From: JBFMDN01 sp040753915
GTDB lineage: Bacteria; Desulfobacterota; Desulfomonilia; Desulfomonilales; Desulfomonilaceae
Assembly (NCBI GenBank): GCA_040753915.1
Contig: JBFMDN010000017.1
Location: 30,082-94,081, forward strand
DNA: 64,000 bases
Reading direction: 5' to 3'
The position numbers and the translations under genes are program-made. The notes under the pieces were generated by a model. That model worked only from the letters and a program-made list of their open reading frames with translations. It ran no database searches and had not been told where the DNA came from. Positions within the stretch are counted from its first letter, which is position 1; the number at the start of each line of letters is the position of its first letter. This document shows, piece after piece, positions 23,530-32,828 of this stretch.

Positions 23530-25404
23530 TTAGCCCGGGGATCTTCTGACATCGCTCCTCCGGAGATGGATGGGCTCGTTGAAATGTGGATCGGGCTGGG
23601 CCACTCGCAGAACCTCCTCCGGGGTAGTGACTCCATTGATCATTTTTCGAATGGCGTTTTCCCAGAGCGTAGCGAACTTCTTACGTTTTACGGCCTCCTT
23701 GAGGGCTATCATGTCCGGAAAATCAGTGATGAGCTTGGCTATGTCCTCATCGACAGCCACGACTTCATATACACTTTCCCGTTTGTAGTAGCCCGTATCC
23801 CTGCACTGAAAACATCCTCTCCCGCGTTTGAGCAAGATTTTTTCAGGTCCTTCGAAGTTGAATCCGCGTTTATTCAGGTCTTTCAAGGGTACCGTGTAAT
23901 CTTCCGCGCAGTAGGGGCAAACCTTTCTCATGAGCCTTTGAGCCAAGAGCCCCACGAGGGTGGAGGAGAGGAGGAAAGAAGGCACCTTGAGGTCAAGAAG
24001 ACGATTGACTGCCGAAAGCGCATCGTTCGTGTGCACGGTGCTGAAGACCAGGTGCCCGGTCAATGCTGCCTGCACTGCCAGCGAAGCGGTTTCCGAATCC
24101 CGGATCTCGCCGATCATGATCACGTCCGGGTCCTGCCTCATGACGTGCCTGAGCAACGGTCCGAAGGTCATCTTCTCTTCCGGGTTGTGAAGCATGCTCA
24201 CACCGGGATTGACGGAGATTTGATTGAAACGTTCGTACACCATTTCGACCGGATCTTCGATCGTCGTGATATTCCGGTCGTTCGCGGTGCCTATTACCTT
24301 CAGGGCAGAATAGAGGGTCGTTGTCTTTCCGGACCCGGTGGGACCGGTGCATAGGATGATCCCATAGGGGCGAGAAATGAACGACTGGAACGTGCTCAAG
24401 TCCAGCGGCGTGAATCCCAGCTCCTCCAAATCCATGAACAACAGATCCGGGTCCTGGATTCTGCAGACGGTCTTTTCTCCGAACGCCGTGGGGACCGTAG
24501 AGACGCGGACCTCGATTTCCCTCTCGCGGGTATTGAGCTTGATTCGACCGTCTTGAGGGCGCCGCTTCTCGGCAATGTCCAGGGAGGCCATGCCCTTGAT
24601 TCTCGTGGTGAAGGCCTGATGAAGAGCACCGGGGATCCAGTCGATTTCGTGGAGAACCCCGTCTATGCGCATCCTCAGGAGGCTCTTGTTGCGCTTGGGC
24701 TCTATATGAACATCGCTTGCACGCTGGGCGATGGCTCGCCGGAACATGGCGTCCACCGCTGTCCGGATGTTCTTGTCCGTATGCGAGATCTCCTCGAGAC
24801 TCTGCACACTAACGAGCCGTTCCAGGTCTGCAAGCTCTTTGAAGTGTTTGACGTGCTTTTCCGCGGCTGCTTTGATCGATCCTTTGAATCCGTGGAATTC
24901 CAGGATGATCTTCATGATGTCGGTCTTCGGAGCGATTACTACATCCAGCTCCTTGCCGTACACGCGCGCCACGTCCTCGAGAACCTCCTGTTGAGAAGGG
25001 TCAAACACTGCCAGCTTGAGCTTGTGGTCAAATTCTTCCAGCGGGAGCAGAAGAAACCGGTCCGAGAACTTTTGCGGGAGAGTACGAGTGATGAAGTCCG
25101 GGTCGAGGTCCAGGGAGTCGAGTCGCAGAAACTGATAGCCCAGGTGCTCGGCCAGAGCTTGCACGATCTTCGCTTCGTCCACCTCTCCTCTCGGCCCGGA
25201 GAGCTTCATGCCTGCAATGATTTCCAAAGCGGTGGTCTGATGGGCATGAGGAACGGATTCCTGCAATTCTTTCGCCCGGACTTGTCGGAGGCGGTCCCTG
25301 ACGTAAAGCTCTGCCTCTTGTAGCCGTACCATTCCGGTGTCGTCCAAAAGTCCGGCCTGGTAGAGAACCTCTCCGATAGCGATCACGTCGTCATATATTT
25401 CCAC
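23530..25404 (-). CDS. gspE: GspE/PilB-family secretion ATPase
   Basis: 624 residues. The N-terminal GspE-N domain (LGYQFLRLDSLDLD, in parts) is followed by the hexameric ATPase: Walker A GPTGSGKTTT, Asp box, Walker B IMIGEIRD, His box STVHTNDA, and the four-Cys zinc loop CPYC...CFQC. It powers assembly of a type II pseudopilus or type IV pilus at the inner membrane. A GTG start at 25404 is used, with AAGG upstream. No pilin, GspF or GspD gene is adjacent, so the partners are elsewhere; PilB is an equal name. Confidence 0.93.
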   Translation of the reverse strand: MEIYDDVIAIGEVLYQAGLLDDTGMVRLQEAELYVRDRLRQVRAKELQESVPHAHQTTALEIIAGMKLSGPRGEVDEAKIVQALAEHLGYQFLRLDSLDLDPDFITRTLPQKFSDRFLLLPLEEFDHKLKLAVFDPSQQEVLEDVARVYGKELDVVIAPKTDIMKIILEFHGFKGSIKAAAEKHVKHFKELADLERLVSVQSLEEISHTDKNIRTAVDAMFRRAIAQRASDVHIEPKRNKSLLRMRIDGVLHEIDWIPGALHQAFTTRIKGMASLDIAEKRRPQDGRIKLNTREREIEVRVSTVPTAFGEKTVCRIQDPDLLFMDLEELGFTPLDLSTFQSFISRPYGIILCTGPTGSGKTTTLYSALKVIGTANDRNITTIEDPVEMVYERFNQISVNPGVSMLHNPEEKMTFGPLLRHVMRQDPDVIMIGEIRDSETASLAVQAALTGHLVFSTVHTNDALSAVNRLLDLKVPSFLLSSTLVGLLAQRLMRKVCPYCAEDYTVPLKDLNKRGFNFEGPEKILLKRGRGCFQCRDTGYYKRESVYEVVAVDEDIAKLITDFPDMIALKEAVKRKKFATLWENAIRKMINGVTTPEEVLRVAQPDPHFNEPIHLRRSDVRRSPG

Positions 25405-25559
25405 TGGATTTCACCTTGCGTACCGCATGACTTGCATCAATGGTTCACTCGGCGTGCTCCGCACCCTGGCAGTGGTGTCGCGACACATTGTAATAGGCCG
25501 CGGCATCACAATCAATAGAGTGGTCGTCCCTCACAGGGCTTTGGGGGAAAATGCGCGGG

Positions 25560-25623
25560 AAGACCGGAAAGAAAGGATTCAGCAATATGCCTCGACTGTA
25601 TCCCCAAGCTTCTTTCCGGTCTT
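25560..25623. repeat. Long inverted repeat between HU and gspE
   Basis: Perfect 14-bp arms AAGACCGGAAAGAA (25560-25573) and TTCTTTCCGGTCTT (25610-25623) with a 36-nt loop, followed on the plus strand by a T8 run about 15 nt later. It sits in the 476-bp space downstream of HU and upstream of gspE. It could be a terminator-like structure or a regulatory hairpin; nothing else is seen in the gap. Confidence 0.7.
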
Positions 25624-25880
25624 GAAGAGTAGGAAGATTTTTTTTGACATCCCGCCCGCTCTCGCAACGCCAAGGAATGCCCTCGGAGGACGCTTACCGT
25701 GCCGCACGATCAGGGATCCGAATCCCGCGCTGTCAAGCCGGCCTCGCCGGGCAGGTCTCCGGGCATGAGGAATGAAGAGCACGCTCTTGCTTCCGTCCTA
25801 CCCTGGAAGCAGTGGATCCGCTTTGCAGGACAAAGACGACGTCAGGTCAGATCTGTTCACCCCTGCAAGGGGAAACGCAA

Positions 25881-26165
25881 CTATTTGGCTTTCTTGGTTG
25901 CCTCCCTGAGCGCATTGGCCGGAGTAAATCGGGGGACCTTACTCGCAGGGATCTTGATCTTTTGGCCGGTTTGTGGATTGACACCGGTCCTTGCTTTCCG
26001 TTTGGCCACCTTGAACGTCCCGAGGTCAGCGATGCGAATTTTCCCGTCTTTCTTCCTGAGCGCATCGTGAACGGATCCGATAAGAGCGTTGAACGCCATG
26101 GTTGCGGCCTTTTTCGTAATACCAGCCTCTTCGGCCATGCGGGAAATCAGTTCGGACTTGGTCAT
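25881..26165 (-). CDS. HU-family DNA-binding protein
   Basis: 94 residues, histone-like HU/IHF fold: MTKSELISRMAEEAGITKKAA, then FKVAKRKARTGVNPQTGQKI with the DNA-binding beta arm and its Pro, and the closing VPRFTPANALREA (each in parts). It bends and packages DNA as a dimer. A strong ribosome site (GGAGGTGG) precedes ATG 26165. Monocistronic, with its own promoter. Confidence 0.96.
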   Translation of the reverse strand: MTKSELISRMAEEAGITKKAATMAFNALIGSVHDALRKKDGKIRIADLGTFKVAKRKARTGVNPQTGQKIKIPASKVPRFTPANALREATKKAK

Positions 26166-26234
26166 GGAAATCCACCTCCGGCAAAAAAACTAACAGCGTC
26201 AATGGGATGCGAATACATCCAATCATTCAAAAAA

Positions 26235-26261
26235 GTTATAAATACCCAGGTGATTTGTCAA
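26235..26261 (-). promoter_or_regulatory. Possible sigma-70 promoter of the HU gene
   Basis: TTGACA (26256-26261 complement) and TATAAC (26235-26240 complement) with a 15-nt spacer, in an AT-rich patch 70 nt upstream of the HU start. The spacer is shorter than ideal. Confidence 0.45.
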
Positions 26262-26637
26262 GCGAAATTAGCTAGTCATGCTGCGGCAAAGTCAAATTTT
26301 TTACTGATTCCAAGACCATGGCAATGGGCCAGTTCCAATGCGCCAAATAAGGATTCTGTCAGTATAGCAGGCAAATAGGAATGTTTCCCCAAGTACTACA
26401 TTATTTAAAGAAAGGCCTTCGGTTCGGACCAGACCCTGCGAGGCATGAGCGCGCTCTGGCGGGGCCAAAGCAGAAAGATCGAGGCATTACCTTCCACAAG
26501 GGGGACGCCCGTGACAGTCACGCAACACGCGACCGCTGCATCGGTTGTTTCCGCAAATTCCTCGTGGTCTTCCGTCAAGCAAAGGGTTGGTGGGTCCCCC
26601 ATGTAGGGTGGCCTTTGAGGCTTCCATCGTTCAGAGA

Positions 26638-26657
26638 TGCACGCTGGAAAGCGTGCA
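26638..26657. repeat. Perfect palindromic hairpin TGCACGCTGGAAAGCGTGCA
   Basis: 8-bp perfect stem around GGAA, resembling common extragenic palindromes of the form GCACGCTGGAAAGCGTGC. It lies in the 886-bp stretch 26262-27147, where I find no convincing gene on either strand. Confidence 0.65.
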
Positions 26658-27147
26658 CTACATGTGTGCTGCAACAGCGGCTGTTCGGAAATGATTTTTG
26701 GTCGAGCCCGTGAGCATTGTTTAAGGAACGGGGTGGCCTTCCTTCCCAGGGTTAAAGATCAGGTGTTACGCGGGACTACTCGAGGTGCGCTCCTCAAGGA
26801 GGAACATGGTGAAGAACCTGCTATGGCGCGATCGGTATGGCCACTGCTTCAGGTATGGGTAATAATGAGCCTGGGGAGGCCGGACCTGTTCACTGGACTC
26901 CGATTTCGGTGGGGGTGCCGTTGCAACAACAATTCCGGTTGACCGGATGCGTACTCCAGGGTTATAGAATTAGAAGTGATCCAGGGGGCTTCTCCAGCGA
27001 GATTTCAGCAATTCTCTGACCGTTGATTCACGCCAGGGAGGGAGCGACGGGTATACGGATGATTCACAGGCTCTAGGCCCCGGGGGCATCTCGCGGCTAC
27101 TATTGCATGCCGGACATGAATAGCGGTGTTAAGGGAGGGATGGTGAT

Positions 27148-27735
27148 ATGAAGAAATTGGCGTCTTTCGCAATGATTTCTTTCTTTGGGGTGGTCGTTTC
27201 TCTCACGCTTGTTTCCAATGTCCAGTCGCAGGACTTGTTCCGAGAGATGGCCGACCTGAAATCCGAGATGGCCAAGTTGAGGAACGAGCTCAACGACACC
27301 AGGAATCTTGTACTTGAGCTCAGGAAGGCAATGCTGGAATATGCCGTTGCTTCAGATCTGGAACGACCGGCCGCAACTGCGCCAGAAAAAAAGGAGGGGG
27401 CAAAGCCCGAGCCCCCCGTCGACGAGAAAGAGTTGACGAAAGTCATATGCCAGGCGGTGGGGAAATTCTTTTCTGAAGCCGAAGCAGCCCTCCGTTCCCC
27501 CGATCCATCAACCGCGGAATCGGAAATGGATAAGGCGTACCGAAAGTTGACCTCGACATTGCATAGTTATTCGAGGACTCACCGGGTATCCAAGCTGCTC
27601 AACATCTATGAAGGTCTCGCATGGTCTACCTATACAGCCGTTCGATTACGCGGCAGTGTGGCGGGAAACGAAGATTTCCTGCAAAAACTGAGGACGCACA
27701 AGCAACGATACATCGACACCTGTCCCAAAGAATGA
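27148..27735 (+). CDS. Secreted coiled-coil hypothetical protein
   Basis: 195 residues. A clear Sec signal peptide (MKKLASFAMISFFGVVVSLTLVSNVQSQ, in parts) is followed by a coiled coil (about 30-65: LKSEMAKLRNEL, LVLELRKAM), a Pro/Glu/Lys-rich linker (about 72-92) and a helical C-terminal domain with a closing Cys. Ribosome site GGGAGGG lies upstream. The domain is not recognised; it is a periplasmic protein, possibly oligomeric through the coiled coil. Isolated gene, followed by repeat material. Confidence 0.75.
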   Translation: MKKLASFAMISFFGVVVSLTLVSNVQSQDLFREMADLKSEMAKLRNELNDTRNLVLELRKAMLEYAVASDLERPAATAPEKKEGAKPEPPVDEKELTKVICQAVGKFFSEAEAALRSPDPSTAESEMDKAYRKLTSTLHSYSRTHRVSKLLNIYEGLAWSTYTAVRLRGSVAGNEDFLQKLRTHKQRYIDTCPKE

Positions 27736-27776
27736 TTCGTGGCCGGCTGCCTCTTTCTTTTGACCGACTAAGCAAT

Positions 27777-27870
27777 AGGATTTCATACGTACGGTTATGT
27801 ATTTGGGAAATTGGTCCCTTTAGGGAAGGGCGCCTTCAGAGCCGGCTTCAATGGGGGGCCGGTTTGAAGA
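27777..27870 (-). repeat. Conserved flank of the dispersed element, copy 3
   Basis: Reverse-orientation match to 4821-4920 (AGGATTTCAT, TCCCTTTAGGGAAGGG, then GAGCCGG). Joined to copy C in the same relative arrangement as in copy A. Confidence 0.75.
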
Positions 27871-28242
27871 GACTCTCTCAAAACTCGGGACACACCAAAC
27901 ATCGTAGCACGATTGGGCGTCGATGCGTGGAACGGCACCCTCACCCCAACCCTCTCCCAGTGGGCGAGGGATCCGGAAGAATCCCCTCTCCCCCGCCTCG
28001 CATAGGCGTTAACTTCGTGGATGACATCACGTGATTTCAGTCCGTTGACTTAACAAGGACCCCGTCACCCCGGCGAAAGCCGGGGTCCATAACATATTGG
28101 AAGGACTGGATTCCGGCTTTCGCCGGAATGACGAACAATTGGCCGTTCCACTTCTAACTTAACGCCTATGCGCTTCGGGGGAGAGCGTTAGGGTGAGGGG
28201 GGGTGCCACGATTATCACGGACTGCCGGCTTTTGAGACACTT
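27871..28242 (-). repeat. Dispersed TIR element, copy C, interrupted
   Basis: Reverse-orientation copy with both ends intact (CTCTCAAAACTCGGGACAC and GCCGGCTTTTGAGACACT). Its central palindrome CCCCCG.CTTCGGGGG is split by the 172-bp nested element at 28000-28171. Confidence 0.85.
28000..28171. mobile_element. Nested MITE with 13-bp perfect TIRs
   Basis: 172 bp bounded by GCATAGGCGTTAA and TTAACGCCTATGC. Inside are two hairpins of the widespread type CCCCGGCGAAAGCCGGGG and TTCCGGCTTTCGCCGGAA. It carries no coding frame. A second copy begins at 63872, inserted at the same place of the same host element but in the opposite relative orientation. Confidence 0.85.
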
Positions 28243-28350
28243 TCAGATGCCCGTGCCACTGCACGATGCCCCTCCTTCCAGGCCGGATCCCACTATGGAC
28301 CGAAGATTCTTCGCGTTCGTTGCGGAGTCGGGGAGACTCGACGTACCAAC

Positions 28351-28377
28351 AAAAAAAGCCAGGTGTAGCTCCTGGCT
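28351..28377 (-). terminator. Rho-independent terminator of the GGDEF/EAL gene
   Basis: On the minus strand AGCCAGG ... CCTGGCT forms a 7-bp stem with a 7-nt loop followed by a run of T. It lies about 29 nt after the stop of the GGDEF/EAL gene. Confidence 0.85.
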
Positions 28378-28405
28378 CTTTCACACTCCTCGGGGAACGA
28401 GCACG

Positions 28406-30367
28406 CTAGCGGCGATCCTGGCTTTGTCTCACAAATTCCTGAGGAGACAACGGCAGACAGAAGTAGTGCCCCTGTGCTTCCTCGCATCCATGCTCGACGA
28501 CAAAATCCAATTGCTCTTGAGTCTCCACGCAGCTTGCTGTGACGTTGAACCGAAGATGGTCCGCGATGGAGAAAACTGCCTTGAGGACGGCTCCATTTTT
28601 GGTTTTGGAATTGCAGTCGGAAAGGAATGAAGGGTGGATCTTGATCCGGTCGACAGGAAGGGTCTTAAGTTGACTGAGCGAGGAATATCCCACGCCAAAG
28701 TCTTGAATGGCCAGATGAACTCCCAGGTCCTTTAGGCGTCCCATGATTTCCGTGGACAGGTTCGGGTCGTGCATGAAGGCCCGCTCGCTCATTTCAAGCT
28801 CAAGGAGAGCCGGATCGATGCCTGTCTTATCCAGAGCCGACTGTACAAGGATGTCGAGTCCCGCTTTCCGGAGGTGCCTATCCGACAGGTTGACCGATAC
28901 CTTTGTCGTTGTGCCGTGGGAACTTTGCCATTCTCGGATTTGGCGGCATGCTTCGAACAATGTCCATTCGTCAACCAGATCTATAAGGTCCGTTTCCGAA
29001 GCGAACGGAATGAATTCCCTCGCCTGTAATCGGCCAACAGCCGGCCGATTCCAGCGTATCAAGGCCTCGCAGCCGATGATCCGGCCTGTCGGAATGTGAA
29101 AGGTCGGCTGGTACTGGAGAAAGAAGGCTCCCTGCCGCAACGCGGATCGGATGGAGGCTCCCATCTCGAGCTTAGCCGAGGCAAGCTCGTTCATCTCTGC
29201 CGAAAAATACCGGTAGCAATTACCCCCTGCTTGTTTCGCGTGGTACATCGCCATGTCCGCATGCTTGAGCAGAACTTCGCTGTCGCTACCGTCGTCGGGA
29301 TACATTGCGATTCCAATGCTGACAGTCATGAAGCATCGGCGCCTGTCCAGATCGAATGCCCTCGACATTCTGGCGACGATTCTCGATGCAAGCAAGGCCA
29401 CACTCCGACTATCAGTGATGTCAGGTAATATGACACCAAATTCGTCTCCGCCGAGACGAGCCACAATGTCACTGTCTCGTACACACTGCTGAATGCGCTT
29501 GGCGACCTTGGCTAGAAGCGTATCTCCGGCAAGATGGCCATGCGCGTCGTTAACATCCTTGAACCGGTCGAGGTCGAGAAACATAATTCCAACATTGCAT
29601 TTGTTTCTTTGGGACCTTGCCAATACATGCTTCAAGTGATCGAAGAACAGGAATCTGTTGGGGAGCCCGGTAAGCGAGTCGTAATATGCCATATATTCCA
29701 ACCGCTTGAAAGTATCGGTGTCCACAGTAGCCTGATCGGCATAGATCGTGGACGAATCGCCTCGGTCGCCATTCCTTCTCATTTCGATCATCTGCATCAG
29801 TCGGACTCTCAAGCGATCCTCGAGGATTCCACGGTACTCCTTTTTCTTGAGCAGCAACAACCTCATTCTCGGCGTCAAGTCTTCGAGAATAAGGAGGACC
29901 CAGACTTCCTCACCCAACCGTATCGGGAACATGTGGATGCGATTCCACATGTATCGTTTTCCTATGCGGATCGCTCCTTCCATCGTCTGACTTTTTTCAG
30001 AGCTCCGTGCTGATAAGAGGCGCAACTCGTACTCCAGAGCGGTGTCATGGCAGGAGAAGAGCATTTGGAATGGGCCGCAGCACGGCCCCCTCCAGTCCGG
30101 GCTCAACTTGCGAAGGACCTTCTCTGCCGAATCATTGCCCAATTGTATCAGTCCGGATGAATCCAGGAGAAATGCGGGAAAAGGCAGTGCCTTAATCAAG
30201 CCCACAAATACTTCGTTGGCTTGCAGAGTAGGGACGGCAAGGATATCGGTCGAAGCGTCGATACGCGTACCCACTATGTCGGAGAAACACGCGCTCGATT
30301 CCCCATTGCCGGTCGCGGCCATCTCGCGCTGGACGTGTTCCTCGCCGTGCGTTTGCAAGTAGCTCAT
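28406..30367 (-). CDS. PAS-like/GGDEF/EAL protein, EAL half degenerate
   Basis: About 653 residues, no membrane segment. A PAS-like domain (about 50-165) and a connecting helix precede a GGDEF domain (about 225-390) with intact RLGGDEF and an inhibitory RxxD site five residues before it, so cyclic-di-GMP synthesis is expected. The EAL domain (about 400-645) keeps EALIRW and Asn of VNLS, but has IQDFG for DDFG, KIH for KID and ASCVE for AEGVE, which removes several metal ligands and probably phosphodiesterase activity. GGAGG 7 nt before ATG 30367 decides the start over the GTG at 30373. It is followed by a terminator. Confidence 0.9.
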   Translation of the reverse strand: MSYLQTHGEEHVQREMAATGNGESSACFSDIVGTRIDASTDILAVPTLQANEVFVGLIKALPFPAFLLDSSGLIQLGNDSAEKVLRKLSPDWRGPCCGPFQMLFSCHDTALEYELRLLSARSSEKSQTMEGAIRIGKRYMWNRIHMFPIRLGEEVWVLLILEDLTPRMRLLLLKKKEYRGILEDRLRVRLMQMIEMRRNGDRGDSSTIYADQATVDTDTFKRLEYMAYYDSLTGLPNRFLFFDHLKHVLARSQRNKCNVGIMFLDLDRFKDVNDAHGHLAGDTLLAKVAKRIQQCVRDSDIVARLGGDEFGVILPDITDSRSVALLASRIVARMSRAFDLDRRRCFMTVSIGIAMYPDDGSDSEVLLKHADMAMYHAKQAGGNCYRYFSAEMNELASAKLEMGASIRSALRQGAFFLQYQPTFHIPTGRIIGCEALIRWNRPAVGRLQAREFIPFASETDLIDLVDEWTLFEACRQIREWQSSHGTTTKVSVNLSDRHLRKAGLDILVQSALDKTGIDPALLELEMSERAFMHDPNLSTEIMGRLKDLGVHLAIQDFGVGYSSLSQLKTLPVDRIKIHPSFLSDCNSKTKNGAVLKAVFSIADHLRFNVTASCVETQEQLDFVVEHGCEEAQGHYFCLPLSPQEFVRQSQDRR

Positions 30368-30484
30368 AAACACACCTCCGTGCTCACAGCCCAGAATGAT
30401 CGCTTGAGGTTACAGGCATAGTGTTGCAACGTTTCTGAAGTCACGACGACAAGACCATTCGGTGAGAGGGCCCCTCCGAGAGAT

Positions 30485-31678
30485 TCACGAACCATCCACG
30501 GTTCTGACCTTAAGATCCCCCGTTTCCAGGGCTCGAAGTCTCTCAGTCGACTGAGAACGGGTGTCCAGCCATTTCCACATGTGGTCAAGGAAGGAATGAA
30601 GAAAAAATGCCAGTACCCAGACCATGGCGAGAAAGAGGAGAAAACTTATGACCACAGCATAGCCGGGAAACAGCCCCATAATGGGATTGTATTTGATCAG
30701 CAACGGGCCATGGATCAGAAAAGCACCGTACGAAACTGTGCCCCACGACTTCAGGAACTTACTGACATAGCCGTAACGACCGAGCGCGGCTACCGCCATT
30801 GCGAACACTACGCACCACGCTAACTGAGCGCCACCTCCAAGAATGGTGGATACGGCCTTTGAATTCCCGGCACTCTCCCAGCCAAGCAAGACGAGTCCGC
30901 TGCTGAGCAGGACAAGCGATGCTGTACCGAAAACCATCAACAGACGGGTCTCTCGTCCGGAGAGCCAGGCGGTCACATTCCTTCGATAGGTTGCCACCAG
31001 CATACCCAAGGGAAAAGTAAGCATGTGAATGGGATGACTGACGAGAGGAATGGCTTCCATGACGCGAAGAACCAGCAACACGATACCGAATCCAAAGATG
31101 CTTAGCATGGCTCCATAATTGGACAACAATCGATTGCTGGCCGCAAATGCGAAATACCACATAATAATCCAGGTGATGTACCATCTTACATAGTCAATGT
31201 CAGATATGGGGCGAATATTTATTCCTGCAAAGGTGTACATCATGTCCCGCAATGCGTAGGTCCGGTGCAACAAAAAGTAGTCGGCGAATAACCAGACCAC
31301 CGTCAGAGCCCAATAAGGAACCATCATACGTCTCAACCTGCGGGACAGAAACCTTGACCACGTGAATGTCGGTTTGTCAAGAGTCGATGTGAGAGCAAAT
31401 CCGGAGATGAAGAGGAACATGGATACACCGTACCCACTCAGGTGCGGACTTGCTTCGACTGCTGACACATGTTGCCAAAGGTGTGTCATTATTACAAGGA
31501 GGATTGATCCTCCTCTCAATTGATCCGTTTGGTCTCGATCCAGAAATCTCGTTGACTGCTTCTGTGTCCAAAGCAGTGAGATGATCAGAAGGAAGCCCAG
31601 AATCACGACATTGGTAACAGTGGGATAATCAATGCTCAGTTTTGAGATCTCGTAGTTTCTCAGGATCAGTTCATTCAT
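30485..31678 (-). CDS. Acyltransferase family 3 (OafA-like) membrane protein
   Basis: 397 residues with about 10-11 membrane helices. The family motif is LRGGSILLVIMTHLW (in parts; Arg and catalytic His), followed by GYGVSMFLFISGFAL and RRLRRMMVPYW. It transfers acetyl or succinyl groups from the cytoplasm to a periplasmic sugar. It is downstream of the polysaccharide locus and separated from it by repeat copy D, so O-acylation of the same polymer is likely. GGGAG precedes ATG 31678. Confidence 0.88.
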   Translation of the reverse strand: MNELILRNYEISKLSIDYPTVTNVVILGFLLIISLLWTQKQSTRFLDRDQTDQLRGGSILLVIMTHLWQHVSAVEASPHLSGYGVSMFLFISGFALTSTLDKPTFTWSRFLSRRLRRMMVPYWALTVVWLFADYFLLHRTYALRDMMYTFAGINIRPISDIDYVRWYITWIIMWYFAFAASNRLLSNYGAMLSIFGFGIVLLVLRVMEAIPLVSHPIHMLTFPLGMLVATYRRNVTAWLSGRETRLLMVFGTASLVLLSSGLVLLGWESAGNSKAVSTILGGGAQLAWCVVFAMAVAALGRYGYVSKFLKSWGTVSYGAFLIHGPLLIKYNPIMGLFPGYAVVISFLLFLAMVWVLAFFLHSFLDHMWKWLDTRSQSTERLRALETGDLKVRTVDGS

Positions 31679-31763
31679 TTAAGCTCTCCCATCCTAAGAC
31701 AAGCTCATAATGCTTCCGAAATTGCATGGGACCTGAAGGCAGGGATGTGTGCACGCTTGTAGA

Positions 31764-31958
31764 AAGTGTCTCAAAAGCCTGCAGTCAGTGATAATCGTGG
31801 CACACCCCCTCGCCCTGACCCTCTCCCCTGAAGCGGGGGAGAGGGGATTCTTTCGGCTCCCTCTCCCTCTGGGAGAGGGTTGGGGTGAGGGTGCCTTTCC
31901 ACCCATCGACGCTCAATCGTGCTACGTTTTTTGGTGTGTCCGGAGTTTTGAGACAGTT
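31764..31958 (+). repeat. Dispersed TIR element, copy D
   Basis: Forward copy, AAGTGTCTCAAAAGCCTGC to GGAGTTTTGAGACAGT, with central palindrome CTCTCCCCTGAAGCGGGGGAGAG. It is the shortest and simplest copy: no tandem units, no nested insertion and no conserved flank. It fills the gap between the ElyC-like and acyltransferase genes. Confidence 0.85.
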
Positions 31959-31991
31959 TCTGTACCGCGGCATTGCATTTTTGCGGGCGGC

Positions 31992-32768
31992 TCAAAGAGC
32001 CACCTTTCTTACTGTCATCCATAGCTGTCCCAAGTACTCGTGTATCGCCAATTGGGAACCCAGAAGTGCACTGCCGTCCGGGAGAAAGTACCTGTACAAG
32101 GGAGGAGGGGTTTTCGCCATGAATGCACAAGGGCTGGCGATGGCCTTGAGGCCCCTACTCTGGAATTGTCGCATTGCGCGAGGTATGTGGTACGCCGCGC
32201 TCACAAGAGCAAATGGAGAATCTCCCACCAGCCCGGCCAGAAATGCGGCCTCGTCCCCCGTGTCCCACGCGCTGGCGTAAATCGTCAGAGCATCGGCTGA
32301 GACGCCCAGCTCAATTGGAAGAGCTTTCATAAAATCGGGAACGTTGGCTTCGAGGGGGAATCCCATTCCTGAAAGCACCAGGCGGCTCCCCGGGATCCCG
32401 CGCCAAAGACGCACTCCCTCCAACACTCTGAATATTGACGGTCCAGTTCTGTCTGCAGGAGTCAGGCCGTCGGTGCTTCCCGCGCCTCCAAGAACTACGA
32501 TGTAGCGCACACCATTCGCCTCGAGGGACGCAGGATTCTGGTAAGAGCCAGCTTGAGCCTCCAGCCCACGTAATAGCAAGTATGATGTGATAGGGAACGA
32601 GAGAACCAGCAACAAGCCCGTTCCTGCGACAATTAGGGCGGCACCCCTGCGGCTCCAATGCTTAACTTTCCAGACGATCAGACCCGTGAACAGGAGAATG
32701 AGAGAAATCCCCAGAGGCTGGAGCAGCGCGCTTATTGCCTTCTTGACAATGAAACCTGCAATTTCCAT
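31992..32768 (-). CDS. ElyC/SanA/YdcF-family (DUF218) membrane protein
   Basis: 258 residues. Two N-terminal membrane helices are followed by a DUF218 domain: YIVVLGGAG, a middle segment EGVRLWRGIPGSRLVLSG (in parts), TGDEAAFL, FALVSAAYHIPRAM and the closing helix. This is the arrangement of ElyC, which affects undecaprenyl-phosphate lipid-carrier use in envelope synthesis. At the 3' end of the polysaccharide locus, a lipid-carrier role would make sense. ATG 32768 is taken, since the frame up to 32822 has no better ribosome site. Confidence 0.85.
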   Translation of the reverse strand: MEIAGFIVKKAISALLQPLGISLILLFTGLIVWKVKHWSRRGAALIVAGTGLLLVLSFPITSYLLLRGLEAQAGSYQNPASLEANGVRYIVVLGGAGSTDGLTPADRTGPSIFRVLEGVRLWRGIPGSRLVLSGMGFPLEANVPDFMKALPIELGVSADALTIYASAWDTGDEAAFLAGLVGDSPFALVSAAYHIPRAMRQFQSRGLKAIASPCAFMAKTPPPLYRYFLPDGSALLGSQLAIHEYLGQLWMTVRKVAL

Positions 32769-32828
32769 AGATATCCGGCCCTGAATAATACTGTGGTAAC
32801 CCCCGAGCTCGCCGGAGGTCACCAGATC

